In this document: positions 6,336 through 14,158 of the stretch, one piece after another
Position numbering within the stretch: the first letter of the stretch is position 1
Layout: the number at the start of each line of letters is the position of its first letter
Assembly: GCA_964350585.1 (NCBI GenBank)
Contig: CAYGKC010000004.1
Location: 1-56,900, forward strand
From: JBAYJM01 sp964350585
Lineage (GTDB): Bacteria; Patescibacteriota; Patescibacteriia; 2-01-FULL-39-33
Length of the DNA: 56,900 nucleotides
Reading direction: 5' to 3'
Made by a program: the position numbers and the translations under genes
Notes under the pieces: model-generated
Seen by the model: the letters and a program-made list of their open reading frames with translations, nothing else
Told to the model about the DNA's origin: nothing
Database searches by the model: none

Positions 6336-7376
6336 GTGGCTGTCCAGTCTAAAAATTTAAACCTAGAAATTTCTTTAAAAACGATTTTTAGGATTTTACT
6401 TGTAATTGTTGCTGTTGCTTTTCTTTATTTTATCAGGGATATTTTAATAATTGTTTTTGTTTCTCTTATTTTGTCTGCCGCCTTTAATCCTTGGGTGGAT
6501 AAGATGCAGAAGAAAAAGATTCCAAGAGTAGTGGGGATTTTAATAATTTATTTAGTTGCTTTTTTGATAATCTCTTTTTCCATTTACTTGATTATACCAC
6601 CTATAACCTCCGAATTAAATGATTTGGTAAAGAATTTTCCTGCCAGTTGGGATAAGGCTTCTGTTTATATGCATGGTGTTTCGCAGTATTTGGATAGCAA
6701 AGGTTTAGGGGAAGGATTGAATAAAATTCTAAATACGGCGCAAAACAGTCTTGATAATTTTGCTGGTGGATTGTTAGGGGGAGTATATTCATTTTTTGGC
6801 GGAGTTTTTTCTGCTTTTATGATAATTGTTTTAACATTTTATTTTACTGTTCAGGACAAACAATGGAAGAAAGGAATGGAAGCTTTAATTCCAAGCAAAC
6901 ACAGGGAATATGTAGTTGATTTAATTGCCAGGATGCAAGAAAAAATAGGATATTGGTTGAGAGGGCAGTTATTTTTATGTTTAATAGTTTTTTTAGTAAG
7001 TTGGTTTGGCCTTACATTGCTTGGAGTAAAATATGCTTTGGTGCTAGCGATATTTGCCGGCGTGATGGAATTTATTCCATTTATCGGACCTTTTGTTTCA
7101 GCAGTTCCCGCAATTTTTATTGCTTTGACTCAGGCGCCTTTTTTGGGGCTTCTAGTTTTAATCCTTTACTTAATTATCCAGCAGGCTGAAAATTTGATTC
7201 TAGTTCCTACTGTTATGAAAAAGGCGGTGGGTCTTAATCCGCTTGTTATATTGATAGTAATACTGATAGGCGCAAGATTGGCAGGCGTACTGGGAATTTT
7301 ATTAGCCGTTCCGGTCACTACGGCAATAGGCGTAGCTTTAGGTGATTATATTAAGTATAAATATAATAATAAATAA
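6336..7376 (+). CDS. AI-2E / PerM-family membrane protein
   Basis: This 346-residue protein has about eight hydrophobic segments: a pair near residues 15-55, one at 62-88, one at 150-172, and a dense C-terminal block at 210-340. The pattern and motifs such as GVMEFIPFIGPFVSAVPAI and the final GILLAVPVTTAI are those of the AI-2E transporter family (PerM, YdiK, TqsA). Members export small molecules or exchange ions, and the substrate cannot be read from sequence. The start is GTG 6336; an in-frame ATG is not available nearby. It is divergent from smpB across about 40 bases, with TATAAA at 6310-6315 as a possible -10. Confidence 0.85.
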   Translation: MAVQSKNLNLEISLKTIFRILLVIVAVAFLYFIRDILIIVFVSLILSAAFNPWVDKMQKKKIPRVVGILIIYLVAFLIISFSIYLIIPPITSELNDLVKNFPASWDKASVYMHGVSQYLDSKGLGEGLNKILNTAQNSLDNFAGGLLGGVYSFFGGVFSAFMIIVLTFYFTVQDKQWKKGMEALIPSKHREYVVDLIARMQEKIGYWLRGQLFLCLIVFLVSWFGLTLLGVKYALVLAIFAGVMEFIPFIGPFVSAVPAIFIALTQAPFLGLLVLILYLIIQQAENLILVPTVMKKAVGLNPLVILIVILIGARLAGVLGILLAVPVTTAIGVALGDYIKYKYNNK

Positions 7377-7426
7377 TTTTAAAAATAATTTTTTGCAGGT
7401 GACTGTAAAAATAAGGAGACAAAATA

Positions 7427-7969
7427 ATGGTTAATGTAAAAAACAAAAGGTCAATTGAAATGGCCGATGAAGGTGAATTTGGTGAAGCCCCCAAAAAAGA
7501 GTCCAGTGGCTTTACAAAAGGTCTGATTATTATAATTTTAATTGCAATTGTAATATTAGGCGGTTGGTTTTTGGCATCGAAGACTTTAGGTGTAGGTTTC
7601 TTCGGAACAAATAATATTGCTAAGGTTTCCAATGATTGGCAAGCAATATTTTTGACTAATGGCCAGGTATATTTTGGCAAAGTCAAAAGTGTAAGTAATA
7701 AAGCCATTGTTTTAAATGATATTTACTATTTGCAAGTTGTGACAAAACCTCTTCAAGGGACACAAGATAGCGCAGCTAATACTCAGGCACAACAAGAATT
7801 AACATTAGTAAAGTTGGGAAATGAAATTCACGGTCCTTATGACTATATGATTATAAACAGGGATCATGTTTTGCTAACTGAAAGATTAAAAAATGATTCT
7901 AGAGTGGTCCAGGCAATTGATGACTATCTTTCAAAAAAGGATAAGGGAGAATCAACCCCGGTTCAATAA
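7427..7969 (+). CDS. membrane-anchored protein of unknown function
   Basis: The protein has 180 residues: a charged cytoplasmic N-terminus of about 30 residues, one membrane segment (GLIIIILIAIVILGGWFLAS, about 31-51) and an exported domain of about 125 residues. That domain repeats the pattern 'AIFLTNGQVYFGKV...IVLNDIYYLQV', suggesting a small beta barrel. I recognise no named family. AAGGAG lies nine bases before ATG 7427, one of the few clear Shine-Dalgarno sites here. It is followed at once by a strong terminator, so the gene is probably monocistronic or the end of the AI-2E operon. Confidence 0.75.
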   Translation: MVNVKNKRSIEMADEGEFGEAPKKESSGFTKGLIIIILIAIVILGGWFLASKTLGVGFFGTNNIAKVSNDWQAIFLTNGQVYFGKVKSVSNKAIVLNDIYYLQVVTKPLQGTQDSAANTQAQQELTLVKLGNEIHGPYDYMIINRDHVLLTERLKNDSRVVQAIDDYLSKKDKGESTPVQ

Positions 7970-7979
7970 ATTATTTATA

Positions 7980-8006
7980 AAAAAGCCTCTCAGGAGGCTT
8001 TTTTTG
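7980..8006 (+). terminator. intrinsic terminator
   Basis: AGCCTC (7984-7989) pairs with GAGGCT (7994-7999) across a TCAG loop, flanked by A residues on the left and seven T residues on the right. Confidence 0.85.
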
Positions 8007-8020
8007 TTATGGATTTTTTC

Positions 8021-8035
8021 TGCTATAATACAATT
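8021..8035 (+). promoter_or_regulatory. extended -10 promoter producing a leaderless mRNA
   Basis: TGC-TATAAT at 8021-8029 is a consensus extended -10. Six bases separate it from ATG 8036, so the usual start of transcription would be the A of the start codon. No convincing -35 is seen, as is common with extended -10 promoters. Confidence 0.65.
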
Positions 8036-8308
8036 ATGAAAAAAGAAGAGCACAAGATATTATTTGGCGGGGAAGAATTCATTTCTCTGCAAGAAGCTGC
8101 AAACTGTTTTGCTATTGAGTTTAAATACTTAATGGCTATGGCAAAAAAAGGAAAGCTAAAAGTTTTTAAGTCTGAAAATAATTGGTACACTTGTGAAAAA
8201 TGGATTTTGGATCATAAGGCTAAAATTTTGCATCTTTTGCATAAGGAAATAAAAGAACAAGAAAAAAACCTTAAACATTTGGGTAAATGGGTTAAGGAAG
8301 TTTTTTAA
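8036..8308 (+). CDS. small winged-helix DNA-binding protein
   Basis: ATG 8036 is preferred over ATG 8009 because TATAAT at 8024-8029 lies between them. The 90-residue product has an excisionase/MerR-like fold: EFISLQEAANCFAIEFKYLMAMAKKGKLKVFKSENNWYTCEKWILDH (about residues 14-60, given here by its conserved pattern), then a basic amphipathic helix. The ADP-ribosyltransferase-like gene starts 17 bases downstream on the same strand, so the two are probably one operon. A regulator or antitoxin role is inferred from that arrangement only. Confidence 0.6.
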   Translation: MKKEEHKILFGGEEFISLQEAANCFAIEFKYLMAMAKKGKLKVFKSENNWYTCEKWILDHKAKILHLLHKEIKEQEKNLKHLGKWVKEVF

Positions 8309-8324
8309 AAATAATATATATTGA

Positions 8325-8999
8325 ATGAAAGAAAAAAGTATAAATACAGATATAAAAAAAAGCCCTGATAAAGATATTGAAAAAAAATTAAAAGAATTGG
8401 GAATTGAAAGGGACAGTGAAGGTAAGATTATCTTGTATCACGTAACATTGGCAAAGTATTTTCCTGACATTGTTAGTTCACAATCTTTAAAACCACGCAG
8501 TATGACGGGTAATATGGCATGGAGTTTGAAATCGGAATGGCAAAATGAAGGAAAAAATAATAAAGTATATTTAACAACAAAAGATCAGGCGGAAAACATT
8601 GCAAACTTGTTTCAGGAAAAGTACGGTGGAACGGTTTATGTTTTAGAAGCGCATGCTGACGAGAGTTCGCTTTTGCCTGATGAGGATAATATAGGTGAGG
8701 GTGGAAATTGGCTGGACAGTTTGATGTGCGGAGACTTGGGAAGGAGTGCTTATGGCAGGACTTGTTCTTATAAAGGCGAAGTTAGCGATGTCACGCTGTA
8801 TAAAACAAAGAAGTTTGAGTTTTCAAGTGATGAAAAATCAAAATATATTGCCAAAAGTGTCAAAGCGCTTGAAAGTGGAAATAAATCATTGGCGGATGAA
8901 ACCTTTCAGCAATATGAAGAGGACGTTAAGAAAGCAGAAATGCTTGAGCAGGAAAAAATTCAGGAAAAAACATCCTCAAAACTATCCGCCAAGCAATAG
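8325..8999 (+). CDS. putative ADP-ribosyltransferase-fold protein
   Basis: The protein has 224 residues. The order of motifs resembles the ART/Tpt1/DarT superfamily: ILYHVT (36-41) for the NAD-binding His, SLKPRS (54-59), KVYLT (80-84) followed by a helix, YVLE (105-108), LLPDED (116-121) and GEVSDVTLYK (151-160). The last 60 residues are a charged helix. There is no signal peptide, so it acts in the cytoplasm. Targets could be nucleic acid or protein; a 2'-phosphotransferase is an alternative. It follows a small DNA-binding gene in one operon, as ART-type toxins often do. The family call rests on short motifs and needs structural comparison. Confidence 0.45.
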   Translation: MKEKSINTDIKKSPDKDIEKKLKELGIERDSEGKIILYHVTLAKYFPDIVSSQSLKPRSMTGNMAWSLKSEWQNEGKNNKVYLTTKDQAENIANLFQEKYGGTVYVLEAHADESSLLPDEDNIGEGGNWLDSLMCGDLGRSAYGRTCSYKGEVSDVTLYKTKKFEFSSDEKSKYIAKSVKALESGNKSLADETFQQYEEDVKKAEMLEQEKIQEKTSSKLSAKQ

Positions 9000-9059
9000 T
9001 TAAATTGCTTGCAATAATGGTTATTATTAGTTAATATGAAAAGAATTTAAGTTATATTT

Positions 9060-10436
9060 ATGAAAAAAGAAAGTGAACAAATGCAAAAAATAGTTTCGCT
9101 TTGTAAAAGGCGCGGTTATATTTTTCCCGCATGTGAAATATACGGCGGTTTTGCTAATGCTTATAGTTATGGTCCTTACGGCGCAGAACTTAAGAACAAT
9201 ATTAAAAAGTTATGGTGGAAAAAATTTGTTCAACAAAGAGAAGATATTGTTGGAATGGACGGACCCATTTTGCTTCATAGCGGACTTTGGGAAGCATCGG
9301 GCCATTTATCAGGTTTTAATGATGCTATGGTAGACTGTAAATCCTGCAAAAAAAGGTACCGCGCAGATTCTTTGATTGAAGAAAAAACTGGTGAGGATTT
9401 GGAAGGTAATTTAGATAAGATGAATGCGGCTCTTAAAGAAGGTAAAATAAAATGCCCGAATTGCGGAAAAACAGAATGGACTGATGCAAAATTTTTAAAT
9501 TTAATGTTTAAAACAGAAATGAACGGCATAGATGGACCTGTTTACTTGCGTCCGGAAACAGCGGGAGCGATATTTGCAGATTTTAAGAATATAATTGATT
9601 CAATGAGAGTCAAAGTTCCGTTTGGTATCGCGCAAATAGGCAAAGCGTTTCGCAATGAAATAGTGGCTGGTAACTTTATATTTCGTTTAAGGGAATTTGA
9701 GCAAATGGAAATAGAATATTTTATTTCGCCAGATACCAAATGGGAAAGTATTTTTGAACAGTGGCTGGACGCTCAGGAGGAATTTACTTTGGCTTTGGGA
9801 GCAGATAAGAAAGATATCAAAAGGTTTGAACATCCAAAAGAAAAATTATCTCACTACTCACGAAAAACAGTCGATATTCAGTATAAATTTCCTTTCGGTT
9901 GGGGTGAGCTTTTCGGTCTAGCGCACAGAGGCGACTATGATTTATCAAAACATCAGGAGTTTTCCGGACAAGATCTTCATTACACTGATTCTGTAACTGG
10001 CAAAAAATACCTTCCGCATGTTTTGGAACCGACCTTCGGCACCGATAGAAGCGTACTTGTGGCGTTATGTTCTGCTTATGCAGAAGAAGCTGTTGATGAC
10101 GGCTCAAGAACAGTAATGAAATTTCCAAATGAAATAGCTCCAATTAAAGCAGCGGTTTTTCCTTTGTTGAAAAACAAGCCTGAACTGGTTGGAAAGGCTA
10201 AAGAAATTTTTAATTCCATTAAGGGAGAATTTATGTGCGAATTTGATGATAATGGAAATATTGGGAAAAGGTACAGGCGACAAGATGAAATTGGCACTCC
10301 TTATTGCATCACAGTTGATTTTGAAAGTTTGGAAAAAGAAGATGTTACCATAAGAGATAGGGATTCGATGAAACAGGAAAGAGTCCAAATTTCCCAGTTG
10401 AAAGATTATTTAAAAAATAAATTAAGCAATGTATAA
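9060..10436 (+). CDS. glyS: glycyl-tRNA synthetase (class II dimer type)
   Basis: This 458-residue enzyme is of the single-chain alpha2 type found in eukaryotes, archaea and part of the bacteria. It opens with MQKIVSLCKRRGYIFPACEIYGG. Two Cys pairs (CKSCKK near residue 93, CPNCG near 133) form the zinc site in the insertion. Class II motifs follow: YLRPETAGAIF, then FGIAQIGKAFRNEI (motif 2) and the C-terminal FGTDRSVLVAL (motif 3). The anticodon-binding domain covers about residues 350-458. Its last eight bases overlap the next gene. It charges tRNA-Gly. Confidence 0.95.
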   Translation: MKKESEQMQKIVSLCKRRGYIFPACEIYGGFANAYSYGPYGAELKNNIKKLWWKKFVQQREDIVGMDGPILLHSGLWEASGHLSGFNDAMVDCKSCKKRYRADSLIEEKTGEDLEGNLDKMNAALKEGKIKCPNCGKTEWTDAKFLNLMFKTEMNGIDGPVYLRPETAGAIFADFKNIIDSMRVKVPFGIAQIGKAFRNEIVAGNFIFRLREFEQMEIEYFISPDTKWESIFEQWLDAQEEFTLALGADKKDIKRFEHPKEKLSHYSRKTVDIQYKFPFGWGELFGLAHRGDYDLSKHQEFSGQDLHYTDSVTGKKYLPHVLEPTFGTDRSVLVALCSAYAEEAVDDGSRTVMKFPNEIAPIKAAVFPLLKNKPELVGKAKEIFNSIKGEFMCEFDDNGNIGKRYRRQDEIGTPYCITVDFESLEKEDVTIRDRDSMKQERVQISQLKDYLKNKLSNV

Positions 10437-11691
10437 AAAGAAAGTTTTAAAAAACGGACTAAGGATGATTCTGGCGCCTTTGCAAGAGACTAAGACAGCT
10501 AATATTTTAGCGTTATTCAGAGTGGGCTCGAGATATGAAAGTAAAAAATTAAATGGCGCTTCGCATTTTGTAGAGCATATGATGTTTAAGGGTACAAAGA
10601 AAAGGCCAAATACTTTGGAATTGTCAAAAGTTTTAGATGGCGTAGGAGCTGAATATAATGCTTTTACAGATAAGGATTATACCGGTTATTACATAAAAGC
10701 TGATAATAAGCATCTTCAATTGGCTATTGACGTTATATCGGATATGCTTTTGGAATCAAAGTTCGACGAGAAAGAAGTTGAAAGAGAGAAGGGAGTAATA
10801 GTCGAGGAAATTAATATGTATGAGGATAATCCGCTTCTTTTTGTTGAAGAAAATATGCATAAAATAATGTACGAAAATAATCCTCTTGGCATGTTGATTG
10901 CCGGAAGCAAGGAATCGGTAAAAGGTGTAACGAGAAATGAATTATTTGATTACAAAAATAAAATGTATTCCGGTAAAAATGCAGTTATATGCCTAACAGG
11001 CAATTTCTTGCAAAAAGAAATTGACTTGCTAGAAAAAAAACTGTCACTATTTCCTGCAGGAACCAAAAATAATTTTAGAAAATTTTCTTCTGATCAAAAA
11101 AAGCCAAGACTCAAATTAGATTTTAAAGATAGCGAGCAGGTTCAAATATGTTTGGGTTTTCCCGCATATTCCTATAGCCACAAAAAAAATATTATTTTGC
11201 AGATGCTTTCGATTATTCTTGGCGGAAATATGAGTTCGAGATTATTTTTGAGCGTTAGGGAAAGGCAAGGCCTGGCTTATTATATTCACTCATCAGTTAG
11301 TAATTTTGAAGATACAGGTTCGCTTCATGTGCAGGCGGGCTTGGATAAAAGTAGGATTTTTGATGCTATAAAATTAATTTGGGAAGAGCTTAATAAAATT
11401 TCTAAAGGGGTAAAAGCTGAGGAATTGCAAAGAGCCAAAGATTTTATTTCCGGAAAAATCGCCATCAGCCTGGAAGACAGCTCAAGTTTGGCTAGATGGT
11501 ACGCTTTGCAAGAATTAATGATTGAAAAGATTTTGACACCGGAAGAAAGAATAAAAGAAATTAACCGAATAACGACAAAGGAAATAGCTGAAGTGGCAAA
11601 AGAATTGATTATTGCAAATAAATTGAACTTGGCAGTTATAGGTCCGTTTAAAGAAGAAAAAAAATTCCGTAACCTAATTGAAAGCTTATGA
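10429..11691 (+). CDS. M16-family zinc peptidase
   Basis: This 420-residue protein has the inverted zinc motif HxxEH (HFVEH, near residue 46), a downstream Glu in EREKGVIVEEINMYED, and the C-terminal inactive half-domain with RLFLSVRERQGLAYYIHS. This is the architecture of processing-peptidase-like M16B enzymes. There is no signal peptide. It overlaps glyS by eight bases and the next gene by four (ATGA), so the three are co-translated. Substrate unknown. Confidence 0.9.
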   Translation: MYKKKVLKNGLRMILAPLQETKTANILALFRVGSRYESKKLNGASHFVEHMMFKGTKKRPNTLELSKVLDGVGAEYNAFTDKDYTGYYIKADNKHLQLAIDVISDMLLESKFDEKEVEREKGVIVEEINMYEDNPLLFVEENMHKIMYENNPLGMLIAGSKESVKGVTRNELFDYKNKMYSGKNAVICLTGNFLQKEIDLLEKKLSLFPAGTKNNFRKFSSDQKKPRLKLDFKDSEQVQICLGFPAYSYSHKKNIILQMLSIILGGNMSSRLFLSVRERQGLAYYIHSSVSNFEDTGSLHVQAGLDKSRIFDAIKLIWEELNKISKGVKAEELQRAKDFISGKIAISLEDSSSLARWYALQELMIEKILTPEERIKEINRITTKEIAEVAKELIIANKLNLAVIGPFKEEKKFRNLIESL

Positions 11692-12974
11692 AAATAGGCA
11701 TTGATTGCAGAACAATACTTAATTCAAAAGGGGGAGAATTGGCAGGTGTAGGCCACTACACTTATTATCTCGTTAAAAAACTGCTAGAAATTGATAATGA
11801 TAACGAGTATGTGCTTTTTGTTGATCATCGTTTTAAATCTGCGGAAGATTTTGAAAGTCCAAGATGCAAAGTGAAGAAATTTCCATTTTACGAGTATAAA
11901 AAATACCTTCCCGTAGCTTATTCCCAAATGCTAATCAGTTCATTTTTAAACAGGGAAAAGTTAGATTTATTTCATTCTCCCGCAAATATTATCCCTCTTT
12001 TTTATAACAAGCCTTCTGTTGTTACTGTCCATGATTTGGCAATATATCGCTACCCCGAATTTTTTCCAAAAACGTTTTTGAGCAGACAGGCATTTTCAAC
12101 AAAAATTCTGGTTCCCAAAACATTGATAAAAGCAAAAAAAATAATTGCAGTTTCCAAAAATACAAAAAGAGACATAATCGAAAACTTTGGAATTCCTGAA
12201 GAAAAAATTTCAGTAGTTTATGAAGCTTGCGATGAAAATGCGAAAGAACTGTCAAAAGCAGTTCCAATTTCCCAACTAACTGACAAATTCGGTCTGAAGG
12301 AAAAATATTTTCTTTTTATTGGTACTATAGAGCCTCGAAAAAATTTAGTGCGACTTATAAATTCATTCAGAAATTTAATGACGGCTTATGATTCTCCGGC
12401 ACAAGATTGCCAGTTAATTTTGGCGGGCAACAATGGTTGGAATTCTGAGGAGGTTTATAAAGCAATAGCTGCTGCCAACTCTAGTATATTAGCCAGAGAT
12501 AAAAGAAGAAGCGGAAAAGAGAGAAGAAGCGGATTTGACACTCGTTCGCAGGAGTTGAAAGAGAAAGAAGGCGAAAGAAGAAGCGGCCAAGAAAGAAGAA
12601 AAAAAGATCCTATCAAATACATCGGCTATGTTTCTAATGAAGAAAAATTTTCATTACTGGCAAGTGCATATTGTTTTGTATTTCCAAGTATTTATGAAGG
12701 CTTTGGTATTCCGGTACTGGAAGCCATGACAAGCGGTTCTCCTGTTATAGCCTCAAGCGGAAGTTCTTTAGAAGAAATTGCAGACTCAAATAGCGGAATC
12801 CTTGTCGATCCTTGCAGTGAAGCTGAAATAACAAATGCCATGCAAATAATGTTAACAGATGAAGGTTTTAGAGAAATGGCAAAGAAGCGAGCCGTAGAAA
12901 AATCTTCTCATTTTAACTGGGATAAATGCGCAAGAGAAACTTTGAGCATATATGCAGAATCGGTAGCAAAGTAA
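11688..12974 (+). CDS. GT4-family glycosyltransferase with an Arg-rich insertion
   Basis: This 428-residue enzyme has a GT-B fold. The N-terminal half starts MKIGIDCRTILNSKGGELAGVGHY, and the nucleotide-sugar half contains FIGTIEPRKNL and the EX7E signature YEGFGIPVLEAM. Between them, at about residues 269-308, sits an insertion absent from ordinary members, built from a repeated unit: RRSGKERRSG, then GERRSGQERRKKD. It separates the strand ending in NNGWN from KYIGYV. The enzyme probably adds sugar to a cell-surface glycan; donor and acceptor are unknown. ATGA overlap with the M16 gene couples the two. Confidence 0.88.
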   Translation: MKIGIDCRTILNSKGGELAGVGHYTYYLVKKLLEIDNDNEYVLFVDHRFKSAEDFESPRCKVKKFPFYEYKKYLPVAYSQMLISSFLNREKLDLFHSPANIIPLFYNKPSVVTVHDLAIYRYPEFFPKTFLSRQAFSTKILVPKTLIKAKKIIAVSKNTKRDIIENFGIPEEKISVVYEACDENAKELSKAVPISQLTDKFGLKEKYFLFIGTIEPRKNLVRLINSFRNLMTAYDSPAQDCQLILAGNNGWNSEEVYKAIAAANSSILARDKRRSGKERRSGFDTRSQELKEKEGERRSGQERRKKDPIKYIGYVSNEEKFSLLASAYCFVFPSIYEGFGIPVLEAMTSGSPVIASSGSSLEEIADSNSGILVDPCSEAEITNAMQIMLTDEGFREMAKKRAVEKSSHFNWDKCARETLSIYAESVAK

Positions 12975-12994
12975 AATCGAACATAAGTAAATTT

Positions 12995-13019
12995 AAAAAA
13001 CTCCCTTAGGGAGTTTTTT
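12995..13019. terminator. bidirectional intrinsic terminator
   Basis: AAAAAACTCCC and GGGAGTTTTTT form an eleven-base stem with a TTA loop. It serves the glycosyltransferase gene on the plus strand and the membrane-protein gene on the minus strand. Confidence 0.88.
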
Positions 13020-13034
13020 GCAGTTTAAAAATAT

Positions 13035-13532
13035 TTAAATGAAGTAAAGGAGAGAAATTATCAGTGCTAAAGCGATTCCCTGGAGCAACATCCCGTATTT
13101 AATGGGAATGTCGTTTTCCATTTTATCAAGAATAAAATAATGGACTTTGTGGTGGAAGTCATTAAACCATTTGAGGAATTTTAATTTTGTCAGTTGATAA
13201 ATTGCAACTAAAATATCGGGGAGCACACTGCCTATTATGGCAAATGAGACGCTATCGGATTGGGCAAATTCAAAATTTCGGAAAATAAAAATAAGATATA
13301 AAACAAGGGCGGAAGCATCAAGAGTTCCGTAAAGCGTCATGGCTTTGAGCTGATCTTCTTCTTTTAGTTTTTTGACTTGCAAGCCAAAGAATTTTTTGCC
13401 AAGTTCTTTATCGCCATGAGGAATAATATCAAAAATAAAATGCAGGCCGAGGCCGGCAAAAAAGGCTATTAAAGGATTTTGGATTTGTGATCCCGCCAAG
13501 GTGGCTATTGCAGCGTGAACTGTTATAAACAT
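13035..13532 (-). CDS. multi-pass membrane protein, possibly YdjM/DUF457-like
   Basis: This 165-residue protein has about four hydrophobic segments (near 5-35, 68-88, 97-115 and 145-165). A His/Asp cluster, HFIFDIIPHGD (near residue 31), follows the first helix, and DFHHKVHYF comes later. Such His/Asp pairs near the membrane recall the metal-dependent hydrolase-like YdjM/DUF457 family; the match is loose. A consensus promoter and a terminator lie upstream at 13668-13581, so expression from that promoter would depend on read-through. Confidence 0.5.
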   Translation of the reverse strand: MFITVHAAIATLAGSQIQNPLIAFFAGLGLHFIFDIIPHGDKELGKKFFGLQVKKLKEEDQLKAMTLYGTLDASALVLYLIFIFRNFEFAQSDSVSFAIIGSVLPDILVAIYQLTKLKFLKWFNDFHHKVHYFILDKMENDIPIKYGMLLQGIALALIISLLYFI

Positions 13533-13580
13533 TTTGATTTTATTATATTAATTTTAACAGCATATTAATTTTTTTTCAAT

Positions 13581-13633
13581 AAAAAAAACGCCCATTGGCG
13601 CTATAGATAAAACAGAGTTATTTAATGTTACTA
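13581..13633 (-). ncRNA. candidate small RNA of about 53 bases
   Basis: Transcription from the promoter at 13668-13640 would start near 13633. The transcript contains a seven-base inverted repeat (ATAGATA, 13638-13632, with TATCTAT, 13609-13603; the promoter-proximal arm begins at the start site). It ends at a CGCC-AATG-GGCG hairpin (13600-13589) followed by eight U. There is no ORF. It may be a free small RNA or a prematurely ended leader of the membrane-protein gene. Confidence 0.4.
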
Positions 13634-13639
13634 TCTATC

Positions 13640-13668
13640 ATTATAGCACATTTTTCTAAATTTGTCAA
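13640..13668 (-). promoter_or_regulatory. consensus sigma-70-type promoter
   Basis: On the minus strand TTGACA (13668-13663) and TATAAT (13645-13640) are separated by 17 bases. Both boxes are perfect matches. It lies downstream of tRNA-Leu and reads toward the candidate small RNA. Confidence 0.8.
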
Positions 13669-13702
13669 TAGATAATAAAAAACTCACAAAATAGACTGAT
13701 TT

Positions 13703-13787
13703 TGGTGCCGAAGGAGGGAATCGAACCCTCACATATTGCTATACACGATTTTGAGTCGTGCGCGTCTACCAGTTCCGCCACTTCGGC
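13703..13787 (-). tRNA. tRNA-Leu (CAA)
   Basis: This 85-base class II tRNA has acceptor GCCGAAG/CTTCGGC, a long variable arm, anticodon arm CACGA-CTCAAAA-TCGTG with anticodon CAA, T arm GAGGG-TTCGATT-CCCTC, discriminator A and an encoded CCA (13705-13703). Confidence 0.93.
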
Positions 13788-13797
13788 TTTTTTAGTG

Positions 13798-13869
<72 letters not shown>

Positions 13870-13894
13870 ATAATTTATTTTTAAATTAAAAAAT

Positions 13895-13943
13895 AAGAAT
13901 TATGAATTAAGAAATTAATTGCTGTTCTTAATTGATAATTCTT
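13895..13943. repeat. long AT-rich palindrome inside the tRNA cluster
   Basis: AAGAATTATGAATTAAGAA (13895-13913) pairs with 13925-13943 over 19 positions with one mismatch, around an 11-base loop. It separates the initiator tRNA from the CAT tRNA and shares AATTATGAATTA with the repeat at 5374. It may act as a processing hairpin of the tRNA precursor. Confidence 0.6.
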
Positions 13944-13961
13944 AATTCTTCACTGCCTTTG

Positions 13962-14034
13962 TAGCGGGGGCGGGACTCGAACCCGCGACCTGCGGGTTAT
14001 GGGCCCGCCGAGCTGCCAACTGCTCTACCCCGCG
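13962..14034 (-). tRNA. initiator tRNA-Met (CAT)
   Basis: This 73-base tRNA starts CGCGGGG and ends CCCCGCT-A, leaving the 1-72 position unpaired (C1 opposite U72), the hallmark of bacterial initiators. The anticodon stem has the three initiator G-C pairs (GCGGG/CCCGC). The loop is CCCATAA, so position 33 is C where nearly all tRNAs have U. CCA is not encoded. It is first in the tRNA transcript. Confidence 0.9.
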
Positions 14035-14085
14035 TCATTTATATCGGCCTGCATCAAAATTTAGCAATTGCCGTTTATCAATAAA

Positions 14086-14113
14086 ATTATAGCATAAATT
14101 CAGTATTTTGCAA
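14086..14113 (-). promoter_or_regulatory. promoter of the tRNA cluster
   Basis: On the minus strand TTGCAA (14113-14108), 16 bases, then TGC-TATAAT with TATAAT at 14091-14086. The start would fall near 14079, about 45 bases before the initiator tRNA. Confidence 0.7.
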
Positions 14114-14143
14114 GTTTTGGCAGTTCCATTAATAAGTTAATTA

Positions 14144-14158
14144 TGTTATAATTTATTA
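14144..14158 (+). promoter_or_regulatory. extended -10 promoter of parA, leaderless
   Basis: TGT-TATAAT at 14144-14152, with six bases between the -10 and ATG 14159. The spacing equals that at 8036 and 55774. Confidence 0.65.

Noticed and set aside
8009..8035. ATG 8009 as start of the small wHTH protein
   Set aside because: The consensus -10 TATAAT at 8024-8029 lies downstream of it.
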